Source: Rhizohabitans arisaemae
Lineage (GTDB): Bacteria > Actinomycetota > Actinomycetes > Streptosporangiales > Streptosporangiaceae
Direction of reading: 5' to 3'
Length of the DNA stretch: 64,000 bases
Assembly: GCF_025996515.1 (NCBI RefSeq)
Contig: NZ_BLRH01000029.1
Span: 682,001 to 746,000 of the forward strand
Shown: positions 57,628-64,000 of the stretch, in pieces
Position numbering within the stretch: position 1 is the stretch's first letter
Layout of the letters: each line of letters opens with the position of its first letter
Translations under genes and position numbers: made by a program
Notes under the pieces: generated by a model
Told to the model about the DNA's origin: nothing
The model's input: the letters and a program-made list of their open reading frames with translations, nothing else
The model's database searches: none

Positions 57628-58671
57628 AGGGGTGACGGGGCGACGCTCGCCATCTTGGGCGGCGGGGTGGACACCGGCGTCCGGGTGCTGCGCGGGAAGG
57701 TGGAACGCGGCGAGGACTTCGCCGGCGTCGGCTCGCCGAAGTACTTCTACGACACGCTCTTCGCGACGCTCATTCTCGGCGGCGACAAGGCGGCGCCCCC
57801 GCTCGGCCTTCGGGGGCTCGCCCCGGATGCGAAGGTGCTCTCGGTTCGGGTGGAGGCCGAGGCGCGCGACTTCGCGGGTGGGCAGAAGGATTGGGACGCC
57901 TGGTTCAACGGGCAGAAGCTGGGGCCGGTCTACGCGCGGGCGATCCGATACGCCGTGGACCAGGGGGCCGGGGTCATCCTGGCGAACTGGTCGTGGATCG
58001 ACACCGACGCCCGGCTCAACGATGCGATCGCCTACGCCGTGTCCAAGAAGACGGTGATCGTCACCAACATGGGCCGGTCGGAGTCGCGCCCCACCGAGCA
58101 GTTGGTCTACCCTTCCGCCACGCCCGGGGTGATCGGGGCGGCCGCGATCGGCGCCGACGGTCGTCCCCCCAAGGACGACCTCTCCGCGCGAAACAGCGGG
58201 GTCTTCATCGCGGCCCCGGACAGCAGGCATAGCGTCGTCGCCCCCGGTGACAAGGACTGGCTGGTGTGGGGGAGCCGGGTTTCGGCGGCACAGGTCGCGG
58301 CGGCGGCGTTGCTGGTGAAGGCGAAATACCCTGATATGTCTGCGGCGCTGGTTGCCCAGGCGCTGGCGACGAGTACCCGTCGTACCCCTAAAGGGGGATA
58401 TGACTTTAATGTCGGTTTTGGAATTGTAAATCCCGTTGGTGCTTTGCAGAAAGCGGCAGATATGGCGGGTTATCCAGGATCGGCGACACCGGGTGGTGCG
58501 GTGGTTGACCCCAATGCCCGATTCGTTGGGGACGCGCCCGTCCACAAGATCAATGCCGTCCAGCGCAGCACTGGGAGGCTGGTGCTATTCGGGGGTTTGG
58601 TGGGCCTTGGAGCCGTACTTTCAGGGGTAGCCACGATTCTCCTGATCCGTCGGAGAAGGGTGCCTTCCTGA
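57487..58671 (+). CDS. Secreted pseudo-subtilase, all three catalytic residues lost, divergent copy, membrane-anchored (copy S8-4)
   Basis: 394 residues from GTG 57487. Signal peptide identical in style to S8-3. The Asp site reads LGGGVD (Gly), the His site is Tyr (KYFYDTLFATL) and the nucleophile site is Arg (WGSRVSAAQV). The body is more diverged than S8-2/S8-3 (FAGGQKDWDAWFNGQKLG) but the AIRYAVDQGAGVILANWSWI strand and the C-terminal helix with RRRRVPS are kept. Codon use falls sharply in GC from about 58320 to 58640. It is likely a ligand-binding pseudo-enzyme rather than a protease. Confidence 0.85.
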   Translation: MVVNAVRRVLLAGTGATLALALGAQPVHAESINERLGLDFKAAHEITRGDGATLAILGGGVDTGVRVLRGKVERGEDFAGVGSPKYFYDTLFATLILGGDKAAPPLGLRGLAPDAKVLSVRVEAEARDFAGGQKDWDAWFNGQKLGPVYARAIRYAVDQGAGVILANWSWIDTDARLNDAIAYAVSKKTVIVTNMGRSESRPTEQLVYPSATPGVIGAAAIGADGRPPKDDLSARNSGVFIAAPDSRHSVVAPGDKDWLVWGSRVSAAQVAAAALLVKAKYPDMSAALVAQALATSTRRTPKGGYDFNVGFGIVNPVGALQKAADMAGYPGSATPGGAVVDPNARFVGDAPVHKINAVQRSTGRLVLFGGLVGLGAVLSGVATILLIRRRRVPS

Positions 58672-58701
58672 TCCGTTCCGGGAATACGTAGCATCGGGGG
58701 T

Positions 58702-59682
58702 ATGTCGCCTGAGGAGCCTTCTACCCGGCCGGAGTTTCTCCCGCCGGGACCGGCGCCTGGGGCACGCATTCCTCCCGACGCCGATCGGACCCAGGCCCCG
58801 GCCCGGACGTCCGATTCGGCCGTGGCGTGGTCCGGGCGCGCCGCCCAGTACAGATCGCACGGGACGTTCCGGCGGGCCGTTCCCCGGGCGGCGCCCCCAC
58901 GCCGCCCGTTCGCCTGGACGGGATCCGCGGCCCTCCACGAGGAGCAGGAGCGGGAACGCGGGGTCCGCCGCCGCCGGATCCTGCTGGCGTTGAGCGGATT
59001 GATGCTCGCCGTCGGCTCGATCACCCTGCTCACCGGCGGATTCGGGTTGATCGAGCAGACCCGGGCCAGGCCGCTCACCCCGCAGGAGCGGGAGCGCTAT
59101 ATCCGGGAGGACGTCGCGTTGCGCTGGCGCTCCTGGCCCGCCGCGATGGTCTTCCCCGACGGGGTCGAGTACGCGGGGCTGGAAGAGGTCCAGCAGTACG
59201 CGCGCCGGATCGGCATCGCCGACGCGGTTCCGTGCGGGACCGCGGTCGACGCGCGGGTCGGCGCCGTCCTCGATCGGCACGGCTGCACGGCGATGCTCCG
59301 CGCCACCTACGTCGATCAGTCCTCGTCGTTTGTGATCACGGTGGGCATCGCCGTGCTCCAGGACGAGCAGGCCCGGGCACGGCTGGTGCGCGAACTTCCG
59401 GTCGACGGCCGCAGCGGCGTCCTGCCGGTGGCGTTCCCCGGCACCGTGGCGTCCGGGTTCGGCCCCGCGCAGCGGCAGCGGACCGGATGGGTGAGCGCTG
59501 GCCCGTACGTCGTCTTCTCCACCGCCGGATACGCCGACGGGCGCAGGCGGGAGGCCGTCCCCCCGGAGGAGCTCCTGCACAGCGAACTCTGGCCGACGGC
59601 GCAGACCGTCGCCGGACGGATCGCACGACAGCTGAGCGAGCCACCGGAGGTGCCGCGGTGTACCCAGGGGAACGTGTGTTGA
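58702..59682 (+). CDS. Single-pass anchor protein with the cluster-specific four-Cys outer domain (copy A3)
   Basis: 326 residues from ATG 58702. Disordered cytoplasmic part to ~90, one membrane helix (about 92-114, LLALSGLMLAVGSITLLTGG), then the shared outer domain: ALRWRSWPAAMVFPDGVEYA, ARRIGIADAVPCGTAVD, RHGCTAMLRATYVD, VFSTAGYADGRRR and a C-terminal RCTQGNVC. The four Cys align with the other two copies. The stop overlaps the next subtilase by 7 nt (GTGTTGA), the third instance of this arrangement. Function unknown. Confidence 0.75.
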   Translation: MSPEEPSTRPEFLPPGPAPGARIPPDADRTQAPARTSDSAVAWSGRAAQYRSHGTFRRAVPRAAPPRRPFAWTGSAALHEEQERERGVRRRRILLALSGLMLAVGSITLLTGGFGLIEQTRARPLTPQERERYIREDVALRWRSWPAAMVFPDGVEYAGLEEVQQYARRIGIADAVPCGTAVDARVGAVLDRHGCTAMLRATYVDQSSSFVITVGIAVLQDEQARARLVRELPVDGRSGVLPVAFPGTVASGFGPAQRQRTGWVSAGPYVVFSTAGYADGRRREAVPPEELLHSELWPTAQTVAGRIARQLSEPPEVPRCTQGNVC

Positions 59683-60878
59683 ACAGGCCGGTACGGCTGG
59701 CGCTCGCCTCGCTCGCGGCCTGCCTTCCGACGCTCCTCGCCGGAGCGGCCCACGCCGACGAGGTGCGGGACGCCCAGCAGTGGGTGCTGCACTCGATCAA
59801 CGTGGCGGAGGCGTGGCGGGTGACCAGGGGCGCCGGGGCCACCGTGGCGGTGATCGATTCCGGGGTCAATCCGCAGCTGGCGGAGCTCGCTGGCCGGGTC
59901 GAGGCCGGCCCCGAGCTGATTCCCCGCGAGGAGCGGACGGCCGGGCCGGGACTGCACGGTACGGCCATGGCCTCCCTCATCGCCGGCGCCGGCAAGGGCG
60001 GCGAGCGCGGCCTGCTCGGCGTGGCCCCCGAGGCCAGGATCCTCTCCATCCGGATGATGGACGACGACCACGAAGGCCGGCTCCGGGACACCTCGCGGAG
60101 CGCGCGCAACAACCCCCTCGCCCGGGCGATCAGGTACGCGGCGAACAACGGGGTCAAGGTGATCAACCTCTCGGTGGGCGCGTACGGCCCGCAGCAGGCC
60201 GAGCGGAGGGAGATCCGCGACGCCCTCGCCCGGGGGATCGTGATCGTGGCGGCGGTCGGGAACGACGGGGACACGGGCGACGCGCGGCGGAGCTCGTCCT
60301 CGTTCTGGCGGTTCCCCGCGGGCTACTCGGGCGTCATCGGCGTCGGCGCCGTCGACCGGGACGATCGGGCGGCCGCGTTCAGCAACGACAACCTCTCGGT
60401 GGCGGTGGCCGCGCCCGGGGTGGACGTCCCGGTGGCGCTGCCCGACGGGCGGTACGCCGCGGTGCGGGGGAGTAGTGCCGCTTCGGCGCTGGTGGCGGGA
60501 ATCGCTGCCCTCATAAAGGCGAAATATCCGGATATGGCGCCGGAGTTGGTGGCGATGGCGATCACCAGCACCACCCGGGCGAAACCCGAGCGGGGCTACG
60601 ACGACGAAGTCGGCTTCGGCATCGTCGACGCGGGGGCCGCCCTGGCCAAGGCCGCCACTCTCGCGGGCTACAAGAAGACGGTCCCGGTCGCCCAGGACCG
60701 GCACTTCGGTGCGGCCCCGCCGCCCGGGCCCCCCGCCCGGCCCGGGGCGGACCCCCTCAAGATGACGATCTACAGCGGTGGGGCGCTGGCCGGCCTGGCC
60801 GGGGTGATCGGGGGACTCCTCCTGCTCACCCGGCGCCGGACCACGGGCGGGCCCGCCGCGAACGGAGACCCCCGATGA
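59676..60878 (+). CDS. Mycosin-like S8 serine protease, catalytically complete, membrane-anchored (copy S8-5)
   Basis: 400 residues from GTG 59676. Signal peptide ends AGAAHA/DE. The triad is complete: Asp61 (VAVIDSGVN), His (GLHGTAMASLIAGAG) and Ser (RGSSAASALVAGIAALI), and the oxyanion Asn is in AAVGNDGD. It ends in a Pro/Gly linker, one membrane helix and a basic tail (LLTRRRTTGG). Closest in layout to S8-1 and to mycosins. Codon use drops in GC near 60480-60560, like S8-1 and S8-4. The stop overlaps the ATL gene (ATGA), but that gene is unrelated in function. Confidence 0.85.
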   Translation: MLNRPVRLALASLAACLPTLLAGAAHADEVRDAQQWVLHSINVAEAWRVTRGAGATVAVIDSGVNPQLAELAGRVEAGPELIPREERTAGPGLHGTAMASLIAGAGKGGERGLLGVAPEARILSIRMMDDDHEGRLRDTSRSARNNPLARAIRYAANNGVKVINLSVGAYGPQQAERREIRDALARGIVIVAAVGNDGDTGDARRSSSSFWRFPAGYSGVIGVGAVDRDDRAAAFSNDNLSVAVAAPGVDVPVALPDGRYAAVRGSSAASALVAGIAALIKAKYPDMAPELVAMAITSTTRAKPERGYDDEVGFGIVDAGAALAKAATLAGYKKTVPVAQDRHFGAAPPPGPPARPGADPLKMTIYSGGALAGLAGVIGGLLLLTRRRTTGGPAANGDPR

Positions 60879-61204
60879 CCCACGCCGTGGCCGGACCCGG
60901 CCCGTACGCCGAACGCGTCCTGGACCTCGTCGAGCGCATCCCGCCGGGCCGGGTCATGACGTACGGCGACATCGCCGAGCACCTGGGGGAGGGCGGGCCC
61001 CGCCAGGTCGGCCGGGTCATGGCCCTGTGGGGCGGCGGAGTCCCCTGGTGGCGGGTGATCAGGTCCGACGGGTCCCCGGTGCGCGGACACGAGCGAAAGT
61101 GCCGCGCGCAATGGACGACGGAGGGGACGCCGATGCGTGGGGAGCGCGCGGACCTGCCCCGGGCCCGGTGGGACGGCGTGGAGATCGGCACTACGATTTC
61201 CTGA
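60875..61204 (+). CDS. Alkyltransferase-like DNA repair protein (ATL, MGMT fold without active Cys)
   Basis: 109 residues. The MGMT C-terminal domain is present (VLDLVERIPPGRVMTYGDIA, GPRQVGRVMALWGGG), but the methyl-acceptor PCHRV motif reads PWWRV, with Trp58 in place of Cys. Such ATL proteins bind O6-alkylguanine, flip and mark it for nucleotide excision repair instead of repairing it directly. Corresponds to Rv3204. Its start overlaps the stop of the subtilase (ATGA). Confidence 0.88.
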   Translation: MTHAVAGPGPYAERVLDLVERIPPGRVMTYGDIAEHLGEGGPRQVGRVMALWGGGVPWWRVIRSDGSPVRGHERKCRAQWTTEGTPMRGERADLPRARWDGVEIGTTIS

Positions 61205-61230
61205 ACCCCGCCATGGAAGGCCGTGAACCT

Positions 61231-64000
61231 ATGCCGAGCGATGCCCTGCGCGAGCTGCAAGCCATCTGCGATCGGGAGGAATCCGTCGCGGGGGTCGCCG
61301 CGGCCGTCACGGCCGCGGCCGAGCGGGCCGGCCGCCCCCGCGATCGGCGAAGCTTCGACCTCGGTGTGCTCGGCGAGATCCTCCCCCGCCACGTCGAGCA
61401 CGCCGTCGAGGGCGGCGTGGAGCGCTGCCGGGAGCTGATCGTGCTCCTGCGGCCCTATCTGCTGACCGTCTCGGCCCCCGTGAAACGGGAGCTTCCCACC
61501 CTGGCCCGCCTCAAGTACCACCTCATCGAGCAGGACATGGCCGAGCGACTCGCCGGACTGGCCGGGTTCACCGGCCCGGCGGCCCGGGTACGCAAGCGGA
61601 TGCGCTGGTACGCCCGGCTGCCCTACCTGGGGGAGCTGCCCGATCACGTGTACCGGCTGTCACCCGCCGAGCTCACCCCGGCGACCCGGGTGGACGAGAT
61701 CGACTGGCGGGACGGGCGCCTGCGCATCGCCGGTTGGGCCTACCTGCCGCGGATGTCGATCAGGACCGCCCGATTCCAGCGGGCCACCGTGGTGCTCCGC
61801 GGTCCGCGCGGGACCCCCGCGGTACGGCTGCGCGCCCGCCGTACCCACCGTCCCGAGGCCACCCGCGCGGCGGGACACCAGGGCTGCAACTACGACTGGT
61901 CCGGGTTCGTCGCCGAACTCGACCCGTCCGCGCTGACCTGGCGGGCCGCCCTCCACCGGGCGCTGCATCGCGCGCTGGGCCTCCTTCGCGCCCGCCGGAG
62001 GGGATCGCCCGACGTCACCTGGCGGGCCGAGATCCGGATCTGGAGCCGGGGCGCCACCGGGTCGGCCCTCCTCGGCGGCCCCGCGGCGGGCCGGGTCCAG
62101 CGGCCGAAAGGGCGGGAGGCGGCCCCCGGGCAGTGGATCCGTCCGGTCTGGTCGGGAGGGAAGCTGCGGATCGTCTCCCGGATGACGGGGGCGGTGCTGG
62201 AGCGGTCGGACGTCAAGGACGGCCTGCTCCACCTCTCCGGGCTGCTGCCGGGGCCGGCGGCGCCGACCGGCCGGCTCCGCCTGGGCTCGGGCGACTCGGC
62301 GCTGCTCCTCCCCGCCGAGTTCACCAGCGCCGAGGGGGGTACGGCGTTCACCGCGTCGTTCCCCGTCCCCGAACGGGCCGGCGAGTGGCGGCTCTGGGCC
62401 GAACCGAAGGGCCACGCCGCGGTGGCCGTCCACCTGATCGGCCCGTCGGAGGCCGCGGACCGGCGGTTCTCGGTGGACGACGACCGTGAGCTGAGCGTGA
62501 CCCGGGACTTCCAGGACCGGGTGGTCGTGGGCGTCCACCCCTACCGCGCGTCCCTCGGCGGGGCGCACTGGGGGGACGGCGCCTCGGGCGAGCTCGTGCT
62601 GTCCGGGAGCTGTGCCGCGCCCGGTGCCCGGCGGCTCGTGCTGCGCCACCCTTCGGGGCTTTTGCAGGCGTTCCCGGTGGAGCGGGCGGGGAACCGGTTC
62701 GAGGTCCGGTTCGCCCCCACGCGCACCCCGCTGTTCGGCACGCCCGTTCCGCTGGCGAGCGGAACCTGGGAGCTGGAGATCGGCGGCGAGCCCGTCCGGT
62801 ACGACCATCGGGCGATCGACGACCTCACCGAGGCGCCCGTCGTGGTGGACGGGCGACGGCACACCCTCCGGGTGAAGGGCGCCGACACGGCGGTGCTGAC
62901 GGTGGCGGAGGAGAAGCCGGACGAGGAACGGGACAAGGCCGGTCGGCGGGCGTTGCTGGAGGAGTTCTACCCCGAGTGGCGGGAACGGCCGCTCCGCGAC
63001 GCGGTCGCCTACGTCTGCTGGAACGGGCAGCAGTACAGCGACAGCGTGCGGGCGGTCTACGAGGAGCTGGTCCGGCGGGACATCCCCCTGGAGCATCTGT
63101 GGATCGTCAAGGACGGCGCGTTCACCCCGCCCGGTCCCGCCGAACTCGGCGGGGCCGCGGGGCACCGGCTGGTCGTGGTACGGGCAGGGAGCCGGGAACA
63201 CTACGCCGCGATGGCGACCTCCCGCTATGTCGTGGCGAACACCTATCTGCCGAAGTGGGTGCGGATCCGGGAGGACCAGCTCTGCGTGCAGACCTGGCAC
63301 GGGACCCCGCTCAAGCGCATCGGCAACGACATGCCGGCCATGTCCGGGGAGCCGAAGCCGGAGTTCTGGCACCGGCAGCGGGCGGAGGTGGTCAACTGGG
63401 ACCTGCTCGTCTCGCAGACCCCCTGGGCCTCGCCGATCCTGGCGCGGGCGTTCGGCTATGAGGGGCCGATCCTGGAGTGCGGTTACCCCCGCAACGACCT
63501 GCTCTTCCGGGACCGGGACGGGAGCCTCAAGGCGCGGATCCGGGAGCGGCTCGGCGTGCCCGACGGGAAGCGGGTGGTCCTCTACGCGCCGACCTGGCGG
63601 GACTCGGGGGAGACCCTGGACCTGCGGTTCGACGTGGCCGACGCCCGGCGTGTCCTGGGCGACTGCGTCATGCTCGTCCGCGGCCATCTCATGCAGCGCA
63701 GGCCGGGCCTGGACGATCCCACCGGCCTTCTCCTCGACGTCACCACATATCCCGATATTGGGGATTTGTTGTTGGTGGCGGACGCGCTCGTCACCGACTA
63801 TTCCTCGGTCATGTTCGACTTCGCCTCCACCGACAGGCCGATGGTTTTCTTCACCTACGATTTCGAGCGGTATCGAACAGGAAAGCGCGGCTTTTATTTT
63901 GATTTCGAGGCCGAGGCTCCCGGCCCGCTCACCTCGACCTCCGATGAGCTGCTCGCGGCCCTGCGAAACTGCCTCGACTCCCCGGACGCCTTCTCCATCT
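61231..64000 (+). CDS. CDP-glycerol glycerophosphotransferase-like protein (TagF family, 3' end cut by window)
   Basis: ATG 61231 follows GGAAGG; an in-frame ATG at 61213 has no such site. The frame is open to the window edge (923 codons seen). Residues ~1-580 are family-specific and mostly beta-rich, with a GWAYLPR-type module; residues ~580-923 are the glycerophosphotransferase domain: AYVCWNGQQYSDSVRAVYEE, VQTWHGTPLKRIGNDMPA, VLYAPTWRDSGE, VTDYSSVMFDFASTDRPM. It would polymerise glycerol-phosphate (teichoic-acid-like) or a related wall polymer at the membrane. Codon use is less GC-rich near 63730-63910. Confidence 0.85.
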   Translation, partial: MPSDALRELQAICDREESVAGVAAAVTAAAERAGRPRDRRSFDLGVLGEILPRHVEHAVEGGVERCRELIVLLRPYLLTVSAPVKRELPTLARLKYHLIEQDMAERLAGLAGFTGPAARVRKRMRWYARLPYLGELPDHVYRLSPAELTPATRVDEIDWRDGRLRIAGWAYLPRMSIRTARFQRATVVLRGPRGTPAVRLRARRTHRPEATRAAGHQGCNYDWSGFVAELDPSALTWRAALHRALHRALGLLRARRRGSPDVTWRAEIRIWSRGATGSALLGGPAAGRVQRPKGREAAPGQWIRPVWSGGKLRIVSRMTGAVLERSDVKDGLLHLSGLLPGPAAPTGRLRLGSGDSALLLPAEFTSAEGGTAFTASFPVPERAGEWRLWAEPKGHAAVAVHLIGPSEAADRRFSVDDDRELSVTRDFQDRVVVGVHPYRASLGGAHWGDGASGELVLSGSCAAPGARRLVLRHPSGLLQAFPVERAGNRFEVRFAPTRTPLFGTPVPLASGTWELEIGGEPVRYDHRAIDDLTEAPVVVDGRRHTLRVKGADTAVLTVAEEKPDEERDKAGRRALLEEFYPEWRERPLRDAVAYVCWNGQQYSDSVRAVYEELVRRDIPLEHLWIVKDGAFTPPGPAELGGAAGHRLVVVRAGSREHYAAMATSRYVVANTYLPKWVRIREDQLCVQTWHGTPLKRIGNDMPAMSGEPKPEFWHRQRAEVVNWDLLVSQTPWASPILARAFGYEGPILECGYPRNDLLFRDRDGSLKARIRERLGVPDGKRVVLYAPTWRDSGETLDLRFDVADARRVLGDCVMLVRGHLMQRRPGLDDPTGLLLDVTTYPDIGDLLLVADALVTDYSSVMFDFASTDRPMVFFTYDFERYRTGKRGFYFDFEAEAPGPLTSTSDELLAALRNCLDSPDAFSI

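Noticed and set aside
50757-60878. A complete type VII secretion locus around the mycosin-like genes
   Set aside because: No EccB, EccC, EccD, EccE, WXG100 or PE/PPE-like gene was found on either strand.
1-64000. CRISPR arrays, tRNA/rRNA genes, insertion sequences, prophage genes
   Set aside because: No regularly spaced repeats, no cloverleaf with acceptor and T-arm consensus, no transposase or integrase motifs were seen by reading.

Overview
The window is high-GC, densely coding DNA with GTG/TTG starts alongside ATG and many 4-nt (ATGA, GTGA, TTGA) start/stop overlaps. It is chromosomal sequence from an actinobacterium. Gene content and order point to a filamentous or sporulating actinomycete, Streptosporangiales-like; that placement is inference. 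Two long stretches follow gene orders I know from Mycobacterium: ferredoxin/dapC and dapD-dapE-LOG-(folP2-like)-DivIVA-like-tag-DUF3117 through O-methyltransferase-sigE-rseA-htrA-tatB-mrp-CBS/MgtE (around Rv1177-Rv1232), and rhlE-ferritin-like-DUF3107-TetR...moeB/moeZ (around Rv3211-Rv3206). No tRNA, rRNA, CRISPR array, insertion sequence or prophage was seen.

Region by region. 1-6.5 kb (minus strand): a superfamily I helicase with a RelE-like N-terminus, translationally coupled to a large protein of unknown function; a methyltransferase; an orphan solute-binding lipoprotein; a stand-alone SH3-like domain. 6.6-11.8 kb: ferredoxin and the succinylase branch of lysine/diaminopimelate synthesis (dapC, dapD, dapE), interleaved with a DUF4178 membrane protein and a secreted protein, closed by a strong terminator. 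11.9-19 kb: two LOG-family proteins, a shrunken DHPS-like protein in the folP2 position, a DivIVA-like protein with tag, a PaaX/enoyl-CoA hydratase pair, DUF3117, pepA and an O-methyltransferase. 19-23.7 kb: an envelope-stress module with a self-type promoter, sigE, a zinc anti-sigma factor, an RseB-like protein, an HtrA protease and tatB. 23.7-43 kb: mrp, MarR, DUF1003, MgtE-N/CBS, EamA, FMN-barrel and bioY genes, a CoA-ester lyase, a CPBP protease, DUF2332, a 1,038-aa membrane-anchored propeller protein behind a structured leader, NUDIX, DUF6758-PHP, a degenerate metallo-beta-lactamase-fold protein, a RecB-like nuclease, a hydrolase and rhlE. 43-50.6 kb: ferritin-like protein, DUF3107, TetR, a small acidic protein, a two-enzyme NHEJ set (separate LigD polymerase and ligase, divergent from ku), a hydrolase and moeZ with a strong terminator.

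The most unusual part is 50.75-60.88 kb. Three proteins share one extracytoplasmic four-cysteine domain: two are plain single-pass anchors and one is a Ser/Thr kinase. Each is followed, through the same 7-nt overlap (GTG[C/T]T[A/G]..), by a secreted mycosin-like S8 subtilase with a C-terminal membrane anchor. The outer two subtilases keep a full Asp-His-Ser triad. The three behind the kinase have lost Asp and His and carry Ser, Asp or Arg at the nucleophile position. No type VII secretion gene is nearby. I propose a kinase-linked subtilase/pseudo-subtilase surface system. The window ends inside a CDP-glycerol glycerophosphotransferase-like (teichoic-acid polymerase family) gene.
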